Of a stretch of DNA of 64,000 nucleotides, positions 49,547 through 61,413 are shown piece by piece (within the stretch, counting starts at the first letter, position 1; every line of letters begins with the position of its first letter). This stretch comes from Chionoecetes opilio (taxonomy: Eukaryota; Arthropoda; Malacostraca; Decapoda; Majidae). Below the pieces are notes generated by a model. It had not been told where the DNA came from. It did not search any database and worked only from the letters and a program-made list of their open reading frames with translations. The stretch spans positions 178,501 through 242,500 of the forward strand of contig JACEEZ010022721.1 in NCBI GenBank assembly GCA_016584305.1, given 5' to 3'. Made by a program: the position numbers and the translations under genes.

Positions 49547-50262
49547 CAGGGGTCATATAGGGTCGGTGTGGGAGGCAGAGGAAGGGCTTGCAGGGGTCAT
49601 ATAGGGTCGGTGTGGGAGGCAGAGGAAGGGCTTGCAGGGGTCATATAGGGTCGGTGTGGGAGGCAGAGGAAGGGCTTGCAGGGGTCATATAGGGTTGGTG
49701 TGGGAGGCAGAGGAAGGGCTTGCAGGGGTCATATAGGATCGGTGTGGGAGGCAGAGGAAGGGCTTGCAGGGGTCATATAGGGTTGGTGTGGGAGGCAGAG
49801 GAAGGGCGTGCAGGGGTCATATAGGGTTGGTGTGGGAGACAGAGGAAGGGCGTGCAGGGGTCATATAGGGTTGGTGTGGGAGGCAGAGGAAGGGCGTGCA
49901 GGGGTCATATAGGGTTGGTGTGGGAGGCAGAGGAAGGGCGTGCAGGGGTCATATAGGCTTGGTGTGGGAGGCAGAGGAAGGGCTTGCAGGGGTCATATAG
50001 GGTTGGTGTGGGAGGCAGAGGAAGGGCGTGCAGGGGTCATATAGGGTTGGTGTGGGAGGCAGAGGAAGGGCGTGCAGGGGTCATAAAGGGTTTGTGTGGG
50101 AGGCAGAGGAAGGGCGTGCAGGGGTCATATAGGGTTTGTGTGGGAGGCAGAGGAAGGGCTTGCAGGGGTCATATAGGGTTGGTGTGGGAGGCAGAGGAAG
50201 AGCGTGCAGGGGTCATATAGGCTTGGTGTGGGAGGCAGAGGAAGGGCGTGCAGGGGTAAGAA
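49547..50262. repeat. 44-bp minisatellite, about 16 copies
   Basis: The unit is GCAGGGGTCATATAGGG followed by (T/C)(G/T)GTGTGGGAGGCAGAGG and AAGGGC(T/G)T. Copies differ at a few fixed positions. 44 is not a multiple of three, so the long frames across it change register and are not proteins. Confidence 0.95.
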
Positions 50263-50526
50263 AGGAGTGCTTTGGGAAGCCAAGTGAGCGTGTGAGTGGG
50301 TGAGCACTGTACGTGTGTGTGCATTCACAGCAAGGGATGTATTTTGGTCTCCGGGGCGAGGACACGAGGGGACTCAAGTGACCCCGCCCCCGGGTTCTTA
50401 AATGACGCTCTTTGTCGTCACAATGCACCATGGGGAGGTCCCTCGAGGCTCGACCCCCAATAGTTTTCTTCCTGGGAAGTTCTAGGAGGTGAATTTTTTC
50501 TTTTCTTTTTTTCTAACCATTGTGCC

Positions 50527-50640
50527 TTGATTCTCATCAGGGTTGTTTGATTTTAATCATTGATTTAAATCATTATTTAAATCAAATGATTTTTTTTTTA
50601 AATCACTGATTTAAATCATAACCTTATCATTATTTGAAAA
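50527..50640. repeat. GATTTAAATC-rich repeat
   Basis: TTGATTCTCATCAGGGTTG is followed by several GATTTAAATC/TCATTGAT words. An inverted relative with GGATTGTTAGATTTT lies at 59930-60030. Confidence 0.6.
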
Positions 50641-50697
50641 CGAAAAACGAAAGAAGAAAACTTAAGCAAATGGGCTTAATGAACACCAATTTTATCA

Positions 50698-51017
50698 TTA
50701 TAGTCTAATGGGGAGTTTTCAAAGCTAAGCCGCCAGATGTCTCTCGCGCATCTCACATCCACTGCCCTTTGAGCGTGAATGATCTATAATTTACCGTAAA
50801 CTCCCTGTACTTTTTCGGGACATATCAGAATTACCCTTCAATACAACAACTGAAACAGTTCTTAATAAAAAATGTAGTTTATCATTTTGTTTTTCAGCAC
50901 TTGAAGAAAATATTGGCAAAACATAGAATACTTGAAAACTCAATTTCTTAAAATCGTCATTTCATGGAAACACTGCACGTTCAAGCTGAATGAAGCTTCA
51001 GGAAGTATGTACTTGTA
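50698..51017 (+). repeat. outer inverted repeat, left arm
   Basis: Pairs with 54205-54530. Shared words include TCGGGACATATCAGAATTACC, CAGTTCTTAATAAAAAATG and AAGCTTCAGGAAGTATGTAC. Together they bound about 3.8 kb. Confidence 0.85.
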
Positions 51018-51347
51018 TAGGCGTATTTTGTCCATGCCCTTGGAAGTAAAATTTTACTTATTTAAGCTCCGCCCACTTATTTTTTACTCTTTTGCGTGCA
51101 TAGAAAACTGAGCAGATACACTCCGGCAGCGATATTTTACTCTTTTCCTGTAAAGTTTTACAGTCGTGGGTGTGAGTGGTGGTTTCAAGAACCTGGCCAA
51201 TCAGATCGCGCGCATGAGAAAATCTTATCAGAACTCCTCCTGTAAATGTTTCTCTTTTCCTTTAATTCTCATCCAATTCAACATTCATTACATGCGCACG
51301 ACATGCAAAGGATACTGTATTTAATTAAGAGTAGGTAAGGAGTAGTA
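51018..51347 (+). repeat. inner inverted repeat, left arm
   Basis: Pairs with 53395-53716. Starts GGCGTATTTTGT and includes TTTAAGCTCCGCCCACTTA and CCAATCAGATCGCGCGCATG. A third copy of the tip lies at 52402-52456. The arms are directly inside the outer pair, so one TIR element is inserted in another. Confidence 0.85.
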
Positions 51348-51689
51348 AGGAGTAGAGTAGGTGACTCTTAACAGGTAAGAAGTCACAAATATTAAAATTC
51401 TCCAGCGACATCTGGGAACAAATTTCCCAATCCCTCGAATTTTTCAATGTGTCCGAATCTTCGTTGATGCTTGCTGGCTTAGCACCAAAACTGGTGTATT
51501 ATTGCTATAGTATAGTCAAATACTTAAATATATTCATGAGTGATATTACATTTGCAATAGAAATGTATAAATTTGGTATATATGTTATATCACACAAAAA
51601 GAAAGCCTTTTAGAGAACCTATCGCAGGGCACGAATACGAACATTTCATCAGTCTGATTCAGCGCCAACACGGTAGAAAGGTCTCTGTG

Positions 51690-51935
51690 TGTAACCCACG
51701 GGCCACCACACACCCACCACCACCCAGGCACCCACCCGCCCACCACCACCCACCCACCCACCACCCGCCCACCACCCGCCCACCACACACCCATCACACA
51801 CCCACCCACCACACGCCCATCACCCATCCGCCCACCACACACCCACCCACCACACGCCCATCATACATCCGCCCACCACACACCCACCCACCACACGTCC
51901 ATCACACACCCGCCCACCACACACCCGCCCATGGA
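51690..51935. repeat. CCCACCA-rich simple repeat
   Basis: Interrupted CCCACCAC/CCCGCCCA tract. The His-Pro frame is an artefact. Confidence 0.9.
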
Positions 51936-52362
51936 TGTTAAACGGGGGAGATGCACTGGAGGATGAATCACAACCAACATTCATCTAGGTTTAGGCAAAG
52001 AATAATTGGTGAAACGTAGATGTAGGTACACGTAGCCTACATACGTACAGGTCCATGAAAGCATTAAACATCCTCGACGCACATCGTGAAATGGCTGTGT
52101 AGCAAATAGATATTCAAATAACAGTTTCATAGCGCCCTAAACATTTCAGTTTAATATCAAGTCCATCTATAGAGTTAGAAAACAATGCTAGGCCATTCTA
52201 AGAGCTCAAAACAATTAGATATCGATGTGTAATACAGACAATCACGCTACTACTCTTTGCTGTGCCTTCAATAATGTCAACCTTAACGATATTCCTTGAG
52301 CCTCTGTAAGAGGTAATGAAGTGTACGACACTTTTACTCTCGGCAACATCAAGAAAGAGCTT

Positions 52363-52513
52363 TGGCAGCGCTACAATCGTATTTTGTGATGGCAAGCAGG
52401 GGCGGAGCTTAAATAAGTATAATTTTACTCCGGAAGGACACTACAAAATACGCCTTTTTTATTTATAAGTATACGCCTGCTTGCCATCACAAAATACGAT
52501 TGTAGCGCTGCCA
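52363..52513. repeat. 38-bp perfect inverted repeat around a TIR tip
   Basis: Arms 52363-52400 and 52476-52513 are exact complements (starting TGGCAGCGCTACAATCG). Between them is a copy of the inner TIR tip (GGCGGAGCTTAAATAAGTA...ACAAAATACGCC). Confidence 0.9.
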
Positions 52514-52847
52514 GACGCTTCTACAGACGGAGCCGAAGGAAAATGTATCGTACATTCACTGGGAGAGCCAGACAGACCTCGCTCTCACAACCTTAAAAAA
52601 ATTACCCAACTGTAATTCGAAGACGTACGGAATCATGGTACATCATGTTGCCATCATGGAAGACAGCAACAATTTATCATTTACATATATCACTTTTCCT
52701 CTCTTCTCTTTTCTTCCTTTCCCTTCCCTTTCCTTTCTTTTTCCATTTCTTTCCTTCTTTCTCTTCCCTTTTTTTCTCTTCTCCTCTTTTCTCTTTTCTG
52801 CTCCTGCCTCAAATCTCCAGGCGTTCGCCCTTTTCGGCAGACCGCTA

Positions 52848-52904
52848 TAGGTTAGGTTAGGTTAGAAAAACGTTAGGTTAGGTTAGGTTAGGATAGGTAA
52901 GAGT
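52848..52904 (+). repeat. interstitial TTAGG repeats
   Basis: GGTTAGGTTAGG runs, broken once by AAAAACG. TTAGG is the common arthropod telomere unit. Confidence 0.85.
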
Positions 52905-53394
52905 TTCGTTGACTACGTTGAGGGCAACTTTGTGTGGGAATCACAATGAGGTTATTTTCAAGAAAATCCTGTGGTTAGTTTCGGAGCTACAGCCATGCGT
53001 AGAGGGCCGTCAGCTGCCGAAATCGGCGAACGCATGAGGAACCCTGAGAGCACCTCAGAGCACCTCACCTCGCCTCACTGGAGGACTGTGGAGGTGTTCG
53101 TATATCCATTATGTACATTTTGTGGGTGACATTCCCGTGTAAGTTATGACAAATGTACCAGGTACATTGCATTTTTAAAGTAATTATAACTATTACTAAA
53201 GAGACTGTTTATTATTTTAGTGTATTATGGCCAAATTACAAGTTTTATCGTGCTAGCCACAAGTCTTAACAAGGGTTCGGACGCATTGAAAGATTGGAGG
53301 GAGTGGAAAAATTGTTCCCAGATGTCGCTGGAGAATATTAATATTTGTGACATCATTAACTGTTGAGTTGTTGTATATATCCGATCAACGTGTT

Positions 53395-53716
53395 GAAGCT
53401 ACTCCTAATTAAATACAGTATCCTTTGCATGTCGTGCGCATGTAATGAATGTTGAATTGGATGAGAATTAAAGGAAAAGAGAAACGTTTACGGGAGGAGT
53501 TCTGATAAGATTTTCTCATGCGCGCGATCTGATTGGCCAGGCTCTTGAAACCACTACCCACACCCACGACTGTATAATTTTACAGGAAAAGAGTAAATTC
53601 CGCTGCCGGGAGTGACTCTGCTCAGTTTTCTGTACACGCAAAAGAGTAAAAAATAAGTGGGCGGAGCTTAAATAAGTAAAACTTTACTTGCAAGGGCATG
53701 CACAAAATACGCCTCT
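53395..53716 (-). repeat. inner inverted repeat, right arm
   Basis: Inverted partner of 51018-51347, ending CACAAAATACGCC. Confidence 0.85.
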
Positions 53717-53718
53717 TA

Positions 53719-54203
53719 TGTAAGCTTTCGCCGAGTACCTGTTTTGGATGTGTCTGTCTCTTTTGCGACGAACATTTAACCAAGAAATAGTGTGGCGTTC
53801 AGCATCTCCGAAGAAACCATCCCGATGTCGGGATCTGATATCAGTCACTTCTTCTTATCCACGGCTGGGGGGAAGAGTCTTGTTTTGTTCTTGTTTTGTT
53901 CTTGTTTTAGGGCTGCGAGGATTCCTTGGAGAACACTATGAGCCCTGGTGATGTCCTATGATGCTATTACAGGCGTGGTAGTTGACCTGTCTCCTCAGGA
54001 AGGCACAGGTGAGGCAGATAACGGCGGATGCATGCGTTCCTGCAGCCCGCTCTTTTTCAAGACAACAAGTAAACAAGACCCATGTATTGTCTTCGATAGA
54101 GGACTGTTCGTTGAGGTGCCAATTACTTAAATTACTTCTTGGTTAAATGTTCGTCGTAAGAGAGACATATACACCCAAAACAGGTACTCAGTGAAAACTT
54201 ACA
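53719..54203. mobile_element. 485-bp miniature element with TA duplication
   Basis: TIRs of about 75 bases start TGTAAGCTTTCGCCGAG and end CTCAGTGAAAACTTACA, flanked by TA (53717-53718, 54204-54205). Without it the outer and inner arms would join as they do on the left side. Tc1/mariner-like by target; no ORF supported. Confidence 0.8.
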
Positions 54204-54204
54204 T

Positions 54205-54530
54205 ACAAGTACATACTTCCTGAAGCTTCATTCAGCTTAAACGTGCAGTGTTTCGATGAAATGACGATATTAAGAAATTGAGTTTCAAGTATTCTATGTT
54301 TTGCCAATATTTTCTTCAAGTGCTGAAAAACAAAATGATAAACTACATTTTTTATTAAGAACTGTTTCAGTTGTTGTATTGAAGGGTAATTCTGATATGT
54401 CCCGAAAAAGTACAGGAAATTTACGGTAAATGATAGATCATTCACGCTCAAAGGGCAGAGGATATGAGAGCGCGAGAAACAGGCTTGAGCATGAGCTTAT
54501 TAGAAAACTCCCCATTATATCATAATGAGA
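54205..54530 (-). repeat. outer inverted repeat, right arm
   Basis: Inverted partner of 50698-51017. Confidence 0.85.
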
Positions 54531-54840
54531 CTAAATGAATGGTGCGGGGACACTGGGACACTTTTAGATAGCAAATTGCCATGTGGCTGTTTTCACAACA
54601 GAATTTTTTTTCTCAATTATATATTTTTTTGTTGTACTGTACAAAAAGCCACACTACTACAGTGTCTGCAAAAAGTATTGGCCGACAACCTATCCCCCTA
54701 TGTTGAGGGGATCTGACAATAACAACCACAATTAACAATTGTTGACAATAACAATCTATGTTGCATCGTCCGTTCAGCAACCTCTCCCAGCAATAATGAA
54801 TGATTTATTTTAAGTTCATTGGCAGTGATCCGCGGGTCCT

Positions 54841-55161
54841 TCATACTTCTCGCTTCAGGAGTCTATCTGTGGTCTTGCAAGTCTTCTTTGGCCTTCCAAA
54901 ACACAGTTTACGTAATGGAACCGTGTTAGGTGGGGGGTCCCGCGGTGCCACCACGAGACGCCTGATACTCCTCTCCCCTAGCCCTGCCCTCATTGCAATA
55001 TCTTGAGTGGAGACATTATCAGCTTGCCAGGCTAAAATTCGTGCTTTTTCCTCTATGGAGAATTGGTCGGGGCCATCCCAGTGCCTTGGATTGAAAAATA
55101 CTGCGGCTAGAAAGTTGTCGGCGAAAATAGAGGATTCACCACGAGAAACTGGGTGTAACAT
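54841..55161 (-). pseudogene. Tc1-like transposase N-terminal fragment
   Basis: FSIEEKARILAWQADNVSTQ and MRAGLGERSIRRLV form the paired-type HTH, followed by GRPKKTCKTTDRLLKREV. The next typical segment (MKDPRITANELK) appears in another frame near 54830, showing a frameshift. The DDE domain is absent before the left end at 54660. This is a different family from the 46-48 kb fragment. Confidence 0.8.
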
Positions 55162-55310
55162 TCCTCCGTCTGTGGAAGCTCAGAGAGAACTTATGTGACA
55201 TTTATGTCGCCATGTCATCCCCCATCAGGCCTTCCATGAGCTCCGCTGAACTTACCCTAGAGTCAAGTCTATTTTACCCTAAATTCTTATATTTTACCCT
55301 AAATAATCGG

Positions 55311-55326
55311 CACCCCTGTAACTTCG

Positions 55327-55410
<84 letters not shown>

Positions 55411-55430
55411 CAATCGAAGTTACAGGGGTG
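55311..55430. repeat. (TA)n flanked by an 18-bp inverted repeat
   Basis: CACCCCTGTAACTTCGAT (55311-55328) and its exact complement (55413-55430) enclose a TA run. It may be a miniature element whose core expanded. Confidence 0.85.
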
Positions 55431-55433
55431 TAC

Positions 55434-56821
55434 AATCGGGAACAGTATATAAAGAAGAACTTCCATAGTTTTATAAGTCATGCCAGTCTTTCTTGATATA
55501 AACTGTATCCCAAATTCAGAAAAAGATATTCACTAAATGATGAAATTCACGATGAAATTGTTGGGGTCATTAAATGCTAATTCTGTAAAATACAACTCCA
55601 ATGCATCCCACTGTTCTAACATGCCTGTAGGGACAACCATCTGGCTTGGCCTGGAGCGATTTTATGATGTTCAATGTCAACGAATTTTTGAATCTCTTGG
55701 AATGAATGTTGCCTCTTGAAGCTATTACTTAAGTGTGCAAAATATTAAGGCATAAAACTTCAATATATTTATGAAGTTTGAGGCATTTGATGCACATATA
55801 TGAATCATGTAACCTCAGCCTGAACGTTTAACAATTATGACATGAGGCAAAAAATCTTTTAATAATGTAGCTACTGAATGGTTTTCTCCCATCATCACAC
55901 TGGCAGTGTCAGAACAAATCCCAACAACATTATCAACAGGAATGTCTTTTGATGTGAACATTCTTTCATGGCACTGGACATTATCATACCTGAACTATCC
56001 TTAACCTCTATCAAATCTACAAGAGTTTTCATCTCCCCTTTCTCAAAACAGAAAAAGGTTTTCACGTAAAATTTCAAATATTCTACAAATAGTAGGCTAC
56101 CAAAATACTTTCCAAACACTTGTCTAAATGCTTGAGGTTCTTTGCTTCTCTAATGTTACCTCTTTAAAGACATCACATCAGGAAACATTGCTTAAGCATC
56201 TCTAGTAAGGGTTCACATAATGAAATGGGCAAACAATGCTCTCATAGAAAAGCACACTCGCAGTTAAAAAAAATTGCGTGCAAATTTTTAATTGGGTAAT
56301 TTGCAATAGCAAAAGTTGCAACTGACTTTGTCCTTGAAATTTGCAGCCTAAGCTGTTTGTGTCTAAAATCGTGAATGCCTAGTAATTTCTGATTTTCCAC
56401 ATGTTATGTCCAAGTTACAAATTTCGCAGAAAGTATAATCTTTTCTACTGGTTGATCTAACTGACTTGATAACTGATAACCACCCAGCAAACTAAGGCTC
56501 ACACTTACAGCTTTCATGCCATTTTTTAATGTACAAAATAATTAGTTTTGGCACATTTTAGTTTTCTTCTAAAAAGACGTGTTTTGGTCATCTTGAACTT
56601 TTGAGGATGTAAGACCGTGTAGGTGTTCCTGAGTCATCAAAATCATCAGAACGAGTTTCATCATCCATTCTGAATGAAACAACAGCGATAGTAGAAGTAG
56701 TAGAAATAATATAGAAGGGGCCATGCCCCCCCGTCCCCGAAATTTCCTTACTTGTTAGAAATCAGAATACACTCAGTCAGTTTAAAAAAAACTATATTGC
56801 AGGTTTTAGCTAGAGTACCCT
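55434..56821. other. no recognisable gene
   Basis: AT-rich; the short frames here show no family signature I can name. Confidence 0.4.
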
Positions 56822-57708
56822 AATTAGAGAGAACTGCAACTCGAGAAATGCCAGTGGTCGCTGGCAGTTTTAACTCAAAGGTTGGTCTACTGTGTTTTGG
56901 CTCCGCGACTAATATTTTTCATAAATTAATTTCGCGATAAATATTGATGCACCGCATCTGAATACCAAAAAATATAGTTCTTCTGTTGTTCTACTAATTA
57001 TATGGATGACATGCATTACGATGGAACGTTCTATAATAGCAATTTAATGCAAATTACTCGCCTCGAGTAGCAAAGCTTAATAGATTTTTTACATGTATAT
57101 TGTGGCATGTAAAATTTGGGCGATGTTCACACTGTTTTCTAAGACAGTACTGCTGCGTCTGGCAAACGCTTGTCAAAATACAATAAGCAATGCCTTGGAA
57201 AAACGAAGAATAAAGAATGCCGAAATCAGCTTGTTGCTGCGACAATGTAGGTTATAATTGTGGAGGCGACGTGCCGCGGCGGGAAGTGGTGGGCGGAGAG
57301 ATTGTGGCGGGGAGATTGAATCAAAACATTGCCACTTCACGCGTCGACTCATTGCACTTCTAGGCTTTCTATCTGATTGATACACAATAATAACAGGAAA
57401 ATATGACTGCCTAGGTATAGATAACTTCTAAACATTCGTTATTGACTATATAATATCATAGAGTAGCATTTACCTCGCCTCCTCAACTATAACCTCCTTG
57501 GTTATTTGGTTATATACAATGTTTTACAGAATCAGGCTTCTATACAATATACATATAGAAGAAAATCGTTCTTAATATTATACTTGTGTGTTTTAAGTGC
57601 AGTGGAATAAGCCCATATTTTTCTTTCAAGTTGACCAACTTTTCACCAAATTGTGAGTTAAAACTACCAGCGACCACTGGCATTTCGGAGTTGCAGTTCT
57701 CTCTAATT
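56822..57708. mobile_element. orphan TIR element, copy 3 (887 bp)
   Basis: The best-kept copy. It starts AATTAGAGAGAACTGCAACT and ends AGTTGCAGTTCTCTCTAATT. Next inside each end is the palindrome around CCAGTGGTCGCTGG. It has the same core as copies 1 and 2 but a shorter GGCGGGGAG minisatellite. No transposase recognised; target duplication unclear. Confidence 0.8.
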
Positions 57709-57745
57709 CTAGCGATGTGACCGCGTCACCTGCCCGTGTAAACCT

Positions 57746-57925
57746 ATACCTTGCTTTGGTGGCACTTATGCTTCACGTAATGCCTAGGACAAGCCTAAAA
57801 CACTGCCTTGCTTTGGTGTCAGATATGCTTCATGTATTAATGCCTTGGACAAGTCTCTAACACTACCTTGCTTTGGTGTCATTTATGTTTCACGTAATGC
57901 CTTGGACAAGCATCTAACACTACCA
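57746..57925. repeat. three imperfect copies of a 60-65 bp unit
   Basis: Each has CTTGCTTTGGTG, ATGCTTCACGTAATGCC (or a variant) and GGACAAGC...AACAC. Confidence 0.75.
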
Positions 57926-58935
57926 CAACTATTGTTTCAGTAGTAGAAATAAGAAATAAGGCCTGAAAAGGGAATCAGCTGATGGCGGAAAAATTAACAT
58001 GCAGCGGCTAGCGAGAAATCTGGCGGGTTTACTATACTGGGTGGTGAAAAACAATTCTGGCCCCACACACCCCTCCGAAAAAAAATCCTTGGTGCGCCCC
58101 TGTGTAGGGCTCCCTGGCTCTCCAAATCCTTTCATTTATGATCCCCACATATCATGCTGCTCAAAAACTTAATTATGATCAACAAACGAAATAAAACATA
58201 AGCATTACCCTAAAATTACCCTATATTTTGCATTACCCTAACCGCTACCCTAGAAGGGGTCTGATTACCCTAGTTTAGGGTATTTTACCGTAAAATGGAA
58301 GCCCTGTCCCCCCCCCATACACTTCTCACAGCCTGTGACGGTGCCAGACATACGATCAAACGCGAGCTGTGGAGGGAATCACCACCCAACGCCGACCCAA
58401 CCAAATAACTTTTTTTTAGTGTTTTCCGGCCAATAGTTTTTGCGGACACTGTATAACCAAAAGTTGAATGTGCATGTTACTTTTGTTTATATAAAGCCAA
58501 AGTTATGCATTATGATTAATTATCAAACAAAAAATATGATTCTCTTGTTTAACTGCCAAAGTAATTATTACTACAACAAAAATCCCATTGAATCCGATTG
58601 ACGATTGACTTCCCATTGGGAAGTCAAGTAGCAAGCAAGGATGACTGAAAAATTAGGCCGAACAGTATATAGCAAAATCAGGCAATATTTTGTGTAGCTG
58701 ACTCTCATCACAGACAGAATGATGATCCTTTCATATGCCAGCTAGGAGGTTATTACCGGAGGTCAAATTAATAATCATTTGGCGTGTCTTTGGGGGGAGT
58801 AAAGCTTGCAGGACGGTAAAGACCGCTCACTCGATCTCCCAGCCAATTTTAGGAACCACGAATGGGACAGGAGTCACAGGACCAGTCTGGATGTGTTTTC
58901 GCGAGCATCAGTGCAGCCTGGACCAGCCCTTAGTA
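57926..58935. other. no recognisable gene
   Basis: Includes the right end of the Tc1-like composite (58425-58451). A frame near 58740-58930 (GGCGTGTCTTTGGGGGG, then CACTCGATCTCCCAGCC) may be further transposase debris, but I cannot support it. Confidence 0.35.
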
Positions 58936-59644
58936 CACACAAACCTTGATTTCCCAGATATCGGATTTGCCGGACAAAATCCGAGGTCCGGGGATATGTC
59001 AATCTCGGACAATTTTTTTTTTTTTTTTTTTTTTTTTTAATGTTGAAATGCCTGGTCCTGTTCGTAAATTGACCAAGTTGTCCGGCGGTCCGAGCGTCTC
59101 CTGTCACCCCTGGTCAGTGTCCGTGCCTCCCGCCAGGTGGCAGCATGCTCAGCGGTCGTATTGTTTACATTTGGGCACACAACATTCACGGTTCACCTGC
59201 ACAGCCTCCGTCAGTCACCTGACTCCCACTGCCCCTGGTGCAAGAACATTTCTGAGACTATTGAACACTTTCTGCTGCCTCCCGCCAGGTGGCAGCATGC
59301 TCAGCGGTCGTTTGTTTACATTTGGGCACACGACACTCACGGTTCACCTGCACAGCCTCTGTTAGTCCCCTGACCCCCACTGCCCCTGGTGCAGGAACGT
59401 CTCTTGAGACTATTGACACTTTCTGCTGCCTCCCGCCAGGTGGCTGCATGCTCAGCGGACGTAAAAGTCCGCGGCGGGGTAGTTGATATTGTCGGTTGCC
59501 GGACAGTAAATACTAGAGTAGGATAAACGTCCGGGGGTGGATAATGGACCACATCGGACTTTTTTTTTTTTTTTTTTTTTTTTTACTTGCGATTCCCGGA
59601 CCAGTGCTCCCCCCCTATTAGTCCGGGAAATCGAGGTTTGTGTG
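58936..59644. mobile_element. pogo-like miniature element (709 bp)
   Basis: Ends CACACAAACCTTGATTTCCC and GGGAAATCGAGGTTTGTGTG with TA on both sides (58934-58935, 59645-59646). The terminal wording (AACCTCGATTT...CCGGA) is in the style of pogo/Tigger elements. Two poly-T runs lie inside near each end, with a 152-bp tandem repeat between them. Confidence 0.75.
59125..59450. repeat. 152-bp tandem repeat inside the pogo-like element
   Basis: GCCTCCCGCCAGGTGGC starts at 59125, 59277 and 59428; two full units and a partial one. One frame contains CPWCKNISETIEHFLLP, like the Cys-His segment at the end of some LINE ORF2 proteins, so the unit may have come from a LINE. Confidence 0.8.
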
Positions 59645-60303
59645 TATATTTATATCGATAATAGATATAAATATGCTAAGTGGGTATAACTATGCTAATG
59701 GGTATAAATATACTAAGGGCCAGCCTAGACCGGCCTGGCAAACATCGCGAAAACGCGCTTATAGACATAGATAGGCCTATTGATGTGAAAATGTCCATCC
59801 CAAATATATAATATGTAAATTCATCTGTATTTCATGTTATATGCATTTTTTATTCACTTATTCTATCTCTTTTTAGTTATAAATATGCTAAATAATATCC
59901 TGTAGTAGATAATTTCGTGTAGAACATCAAATTAATAGAAATAAAAAAAATAGATTTAAATCAAATAAATAATTTTTTAAATTTTTTTTTAATAAAAAAA
60001 ATCTAACAATCCTGATTCTCACGTTTCAGTCATTAGTGTAAGGACCAAAAATCATGTAAGTACATATAAGTAACAGCATGTATTCCAATTCGGAAAGAAT
60101 AATAATTTGTGAGAGAAATTGGAAGACTTGTTTTGTTGAAACCCCGTGTTCCCCACCGAGTGCTGATGTTTCCTCTTACAGGTCCCATCCACTACCCAAA
60201 TACGAGCCCACTCAAATAGTTAATAACTCGCATCCACATATTTTCACGCTACCAGAGGCCCCCTTATGCCTCTAAAACAATGTAAGGGTGGTGGCAGCCT
60301 ACT
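59645..60303. other. no recognisable gene
   Basis: Includes the inverted GATTTAAATC-type repeat at 59930-60030; otherwise nothing I can name. Confidence 0.45.
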
Positions 60304-60660
60304 CAGGGGCGCCCACAGGCAGATGCAGTGGACGCACGTGCATCCACTGTAATCCTCAAGGCATGTGTGGGCCCCTATAAGGGCCCCCCTAGTGGCCCCT
60401 TGTAATCCTATAAGGGTCCCCCTAGGGGCCCCTAAATAATCTTGTTTACTTCACCTTAATATAACTTTCAGATAGCTTCAAAATGCACCTATAATTGATT
60501 AAAACTGCAAAATACATCAGGGGGGGCTTACAGCGCCCCCCCCCCCCCCCCCCCGGACCCTCCAGCTAAGTAGGCTCGCTTCGCTCGCCACCCACACCCA
60601 TCAACAGTGGGCCCTATATAATATGTACGTCCACTACAGGTATCTCTGTGGGCGCCCCTG
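60304..60660. mobile_element. hAT miniature element (357 bp)
   Basis: 15-bp perfect TIRs (CAGGGGCGCCCACAG) and a perfect 8-bp duplication AGCCTACT (60296-60303, 60661-60668). No coding capacity. Confidence 0.95.
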
Positions 60661-61024
60661 AGCCTACTATATTAAATTGTGACTTATGAGACTATTTCAA
60701 TTTATTCCAGGAAAGTAAATTCAAGCCCTCGAGGGCAGAGTTCTTGGGTAGGGAGTCCCTATTTAAAAATCACAACCCAAGCAAGTTCAACAGCAGCAAC
60801 TATAAGAAACCCGACTTCGGGGCATGACAGGTCGAGTCAGGATCCTTCATCTGTAAGTGTTACTTCTCAAGTTCTCATGTAAACAAAAAACAGGAATGTT
60901 TTTCATTGTGTCCTACCTAATTTGTTTGAGCAAAGGATGGAATATTCTAATGATGTAAAAAACATATAAATATTGGTTAATGTATACATGTAAATAATAG
61001 CATAGTATTTAGATCAGTATAGAT

Positions 61025-61405
61025 CAGGGGTCCCCAACCCACAGAGTACCGCGGGCCGCATCGACAAGTCCGAGAGGGCCCGAGGGCCGCACTAATAAAA
61101 AACTCTGAAAACCACATATACAGAACAAAAAATTTCAAAGAATTTATTAATGAGACACCTGGTGACATTTCTCAGCACAAAGCTTATCAAAATCAGTGGT
61201 AATGTAACTAACACTCGGCAAGAGAATGTCGTCCATGTGGTCATAACCTAACCTAACCATAACTTAACCTATCCTAAAACACGCTCGAGAAAAAAGATGT
61301 TTCAACACACGTTTGGAATGATGGAGGGCCGTACCGATGACCAAAAGGAAATGATCTGGCGGGCCGCATGGAATGGCCTCACGGGCCGCGGGTTGGGGAC
61401 CCCTG
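61025..61405. mobile_element. hAT miniature element (381 bp)
   Basis: TIR CAGGGGTCCCCAACCC and its inverted partner, with a perfect 8-bp duplication GTATAGAT (61017-61024, 61406-61413). It contains GGGCCGC-rich subterminal blocks and a short CCTAACCTAACC run near 61250. Confidence 0.95.
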
Positions 61406-61413
61406 GTATAGAT

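Larger units (their letters stand above)
54660..58451. mobile_element. composite bounded by Tc1-like ends
   Basis: CAGTGTCTGCAAAAAGTATT at 54660 and its inverted relative ending GCGGACACTG at 58451 are both flanked by TA (54658-54659, 58452-58453). Inside are a transposase N-terminal fragment, a TA array with inverted flanks and an orphan TIR element. Whether both ends come from one insertion is inference. Confidence 0.6.

Noticed and set aside
49984..50220. Repetitive Gly-Arg-Val protein
   Set aside because: Translation of the 44-bp minisatellite. The unit is not a multiple of three and has no initiation or family evidence.
57054..57385. THAP-like zinc-finger remnant on the minus strand of the orphan TIR element
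   Set aside because: A Cys-X2-style pattern can be imagined across two frames but the spacing and the invariant Trp/Pro are not visible.
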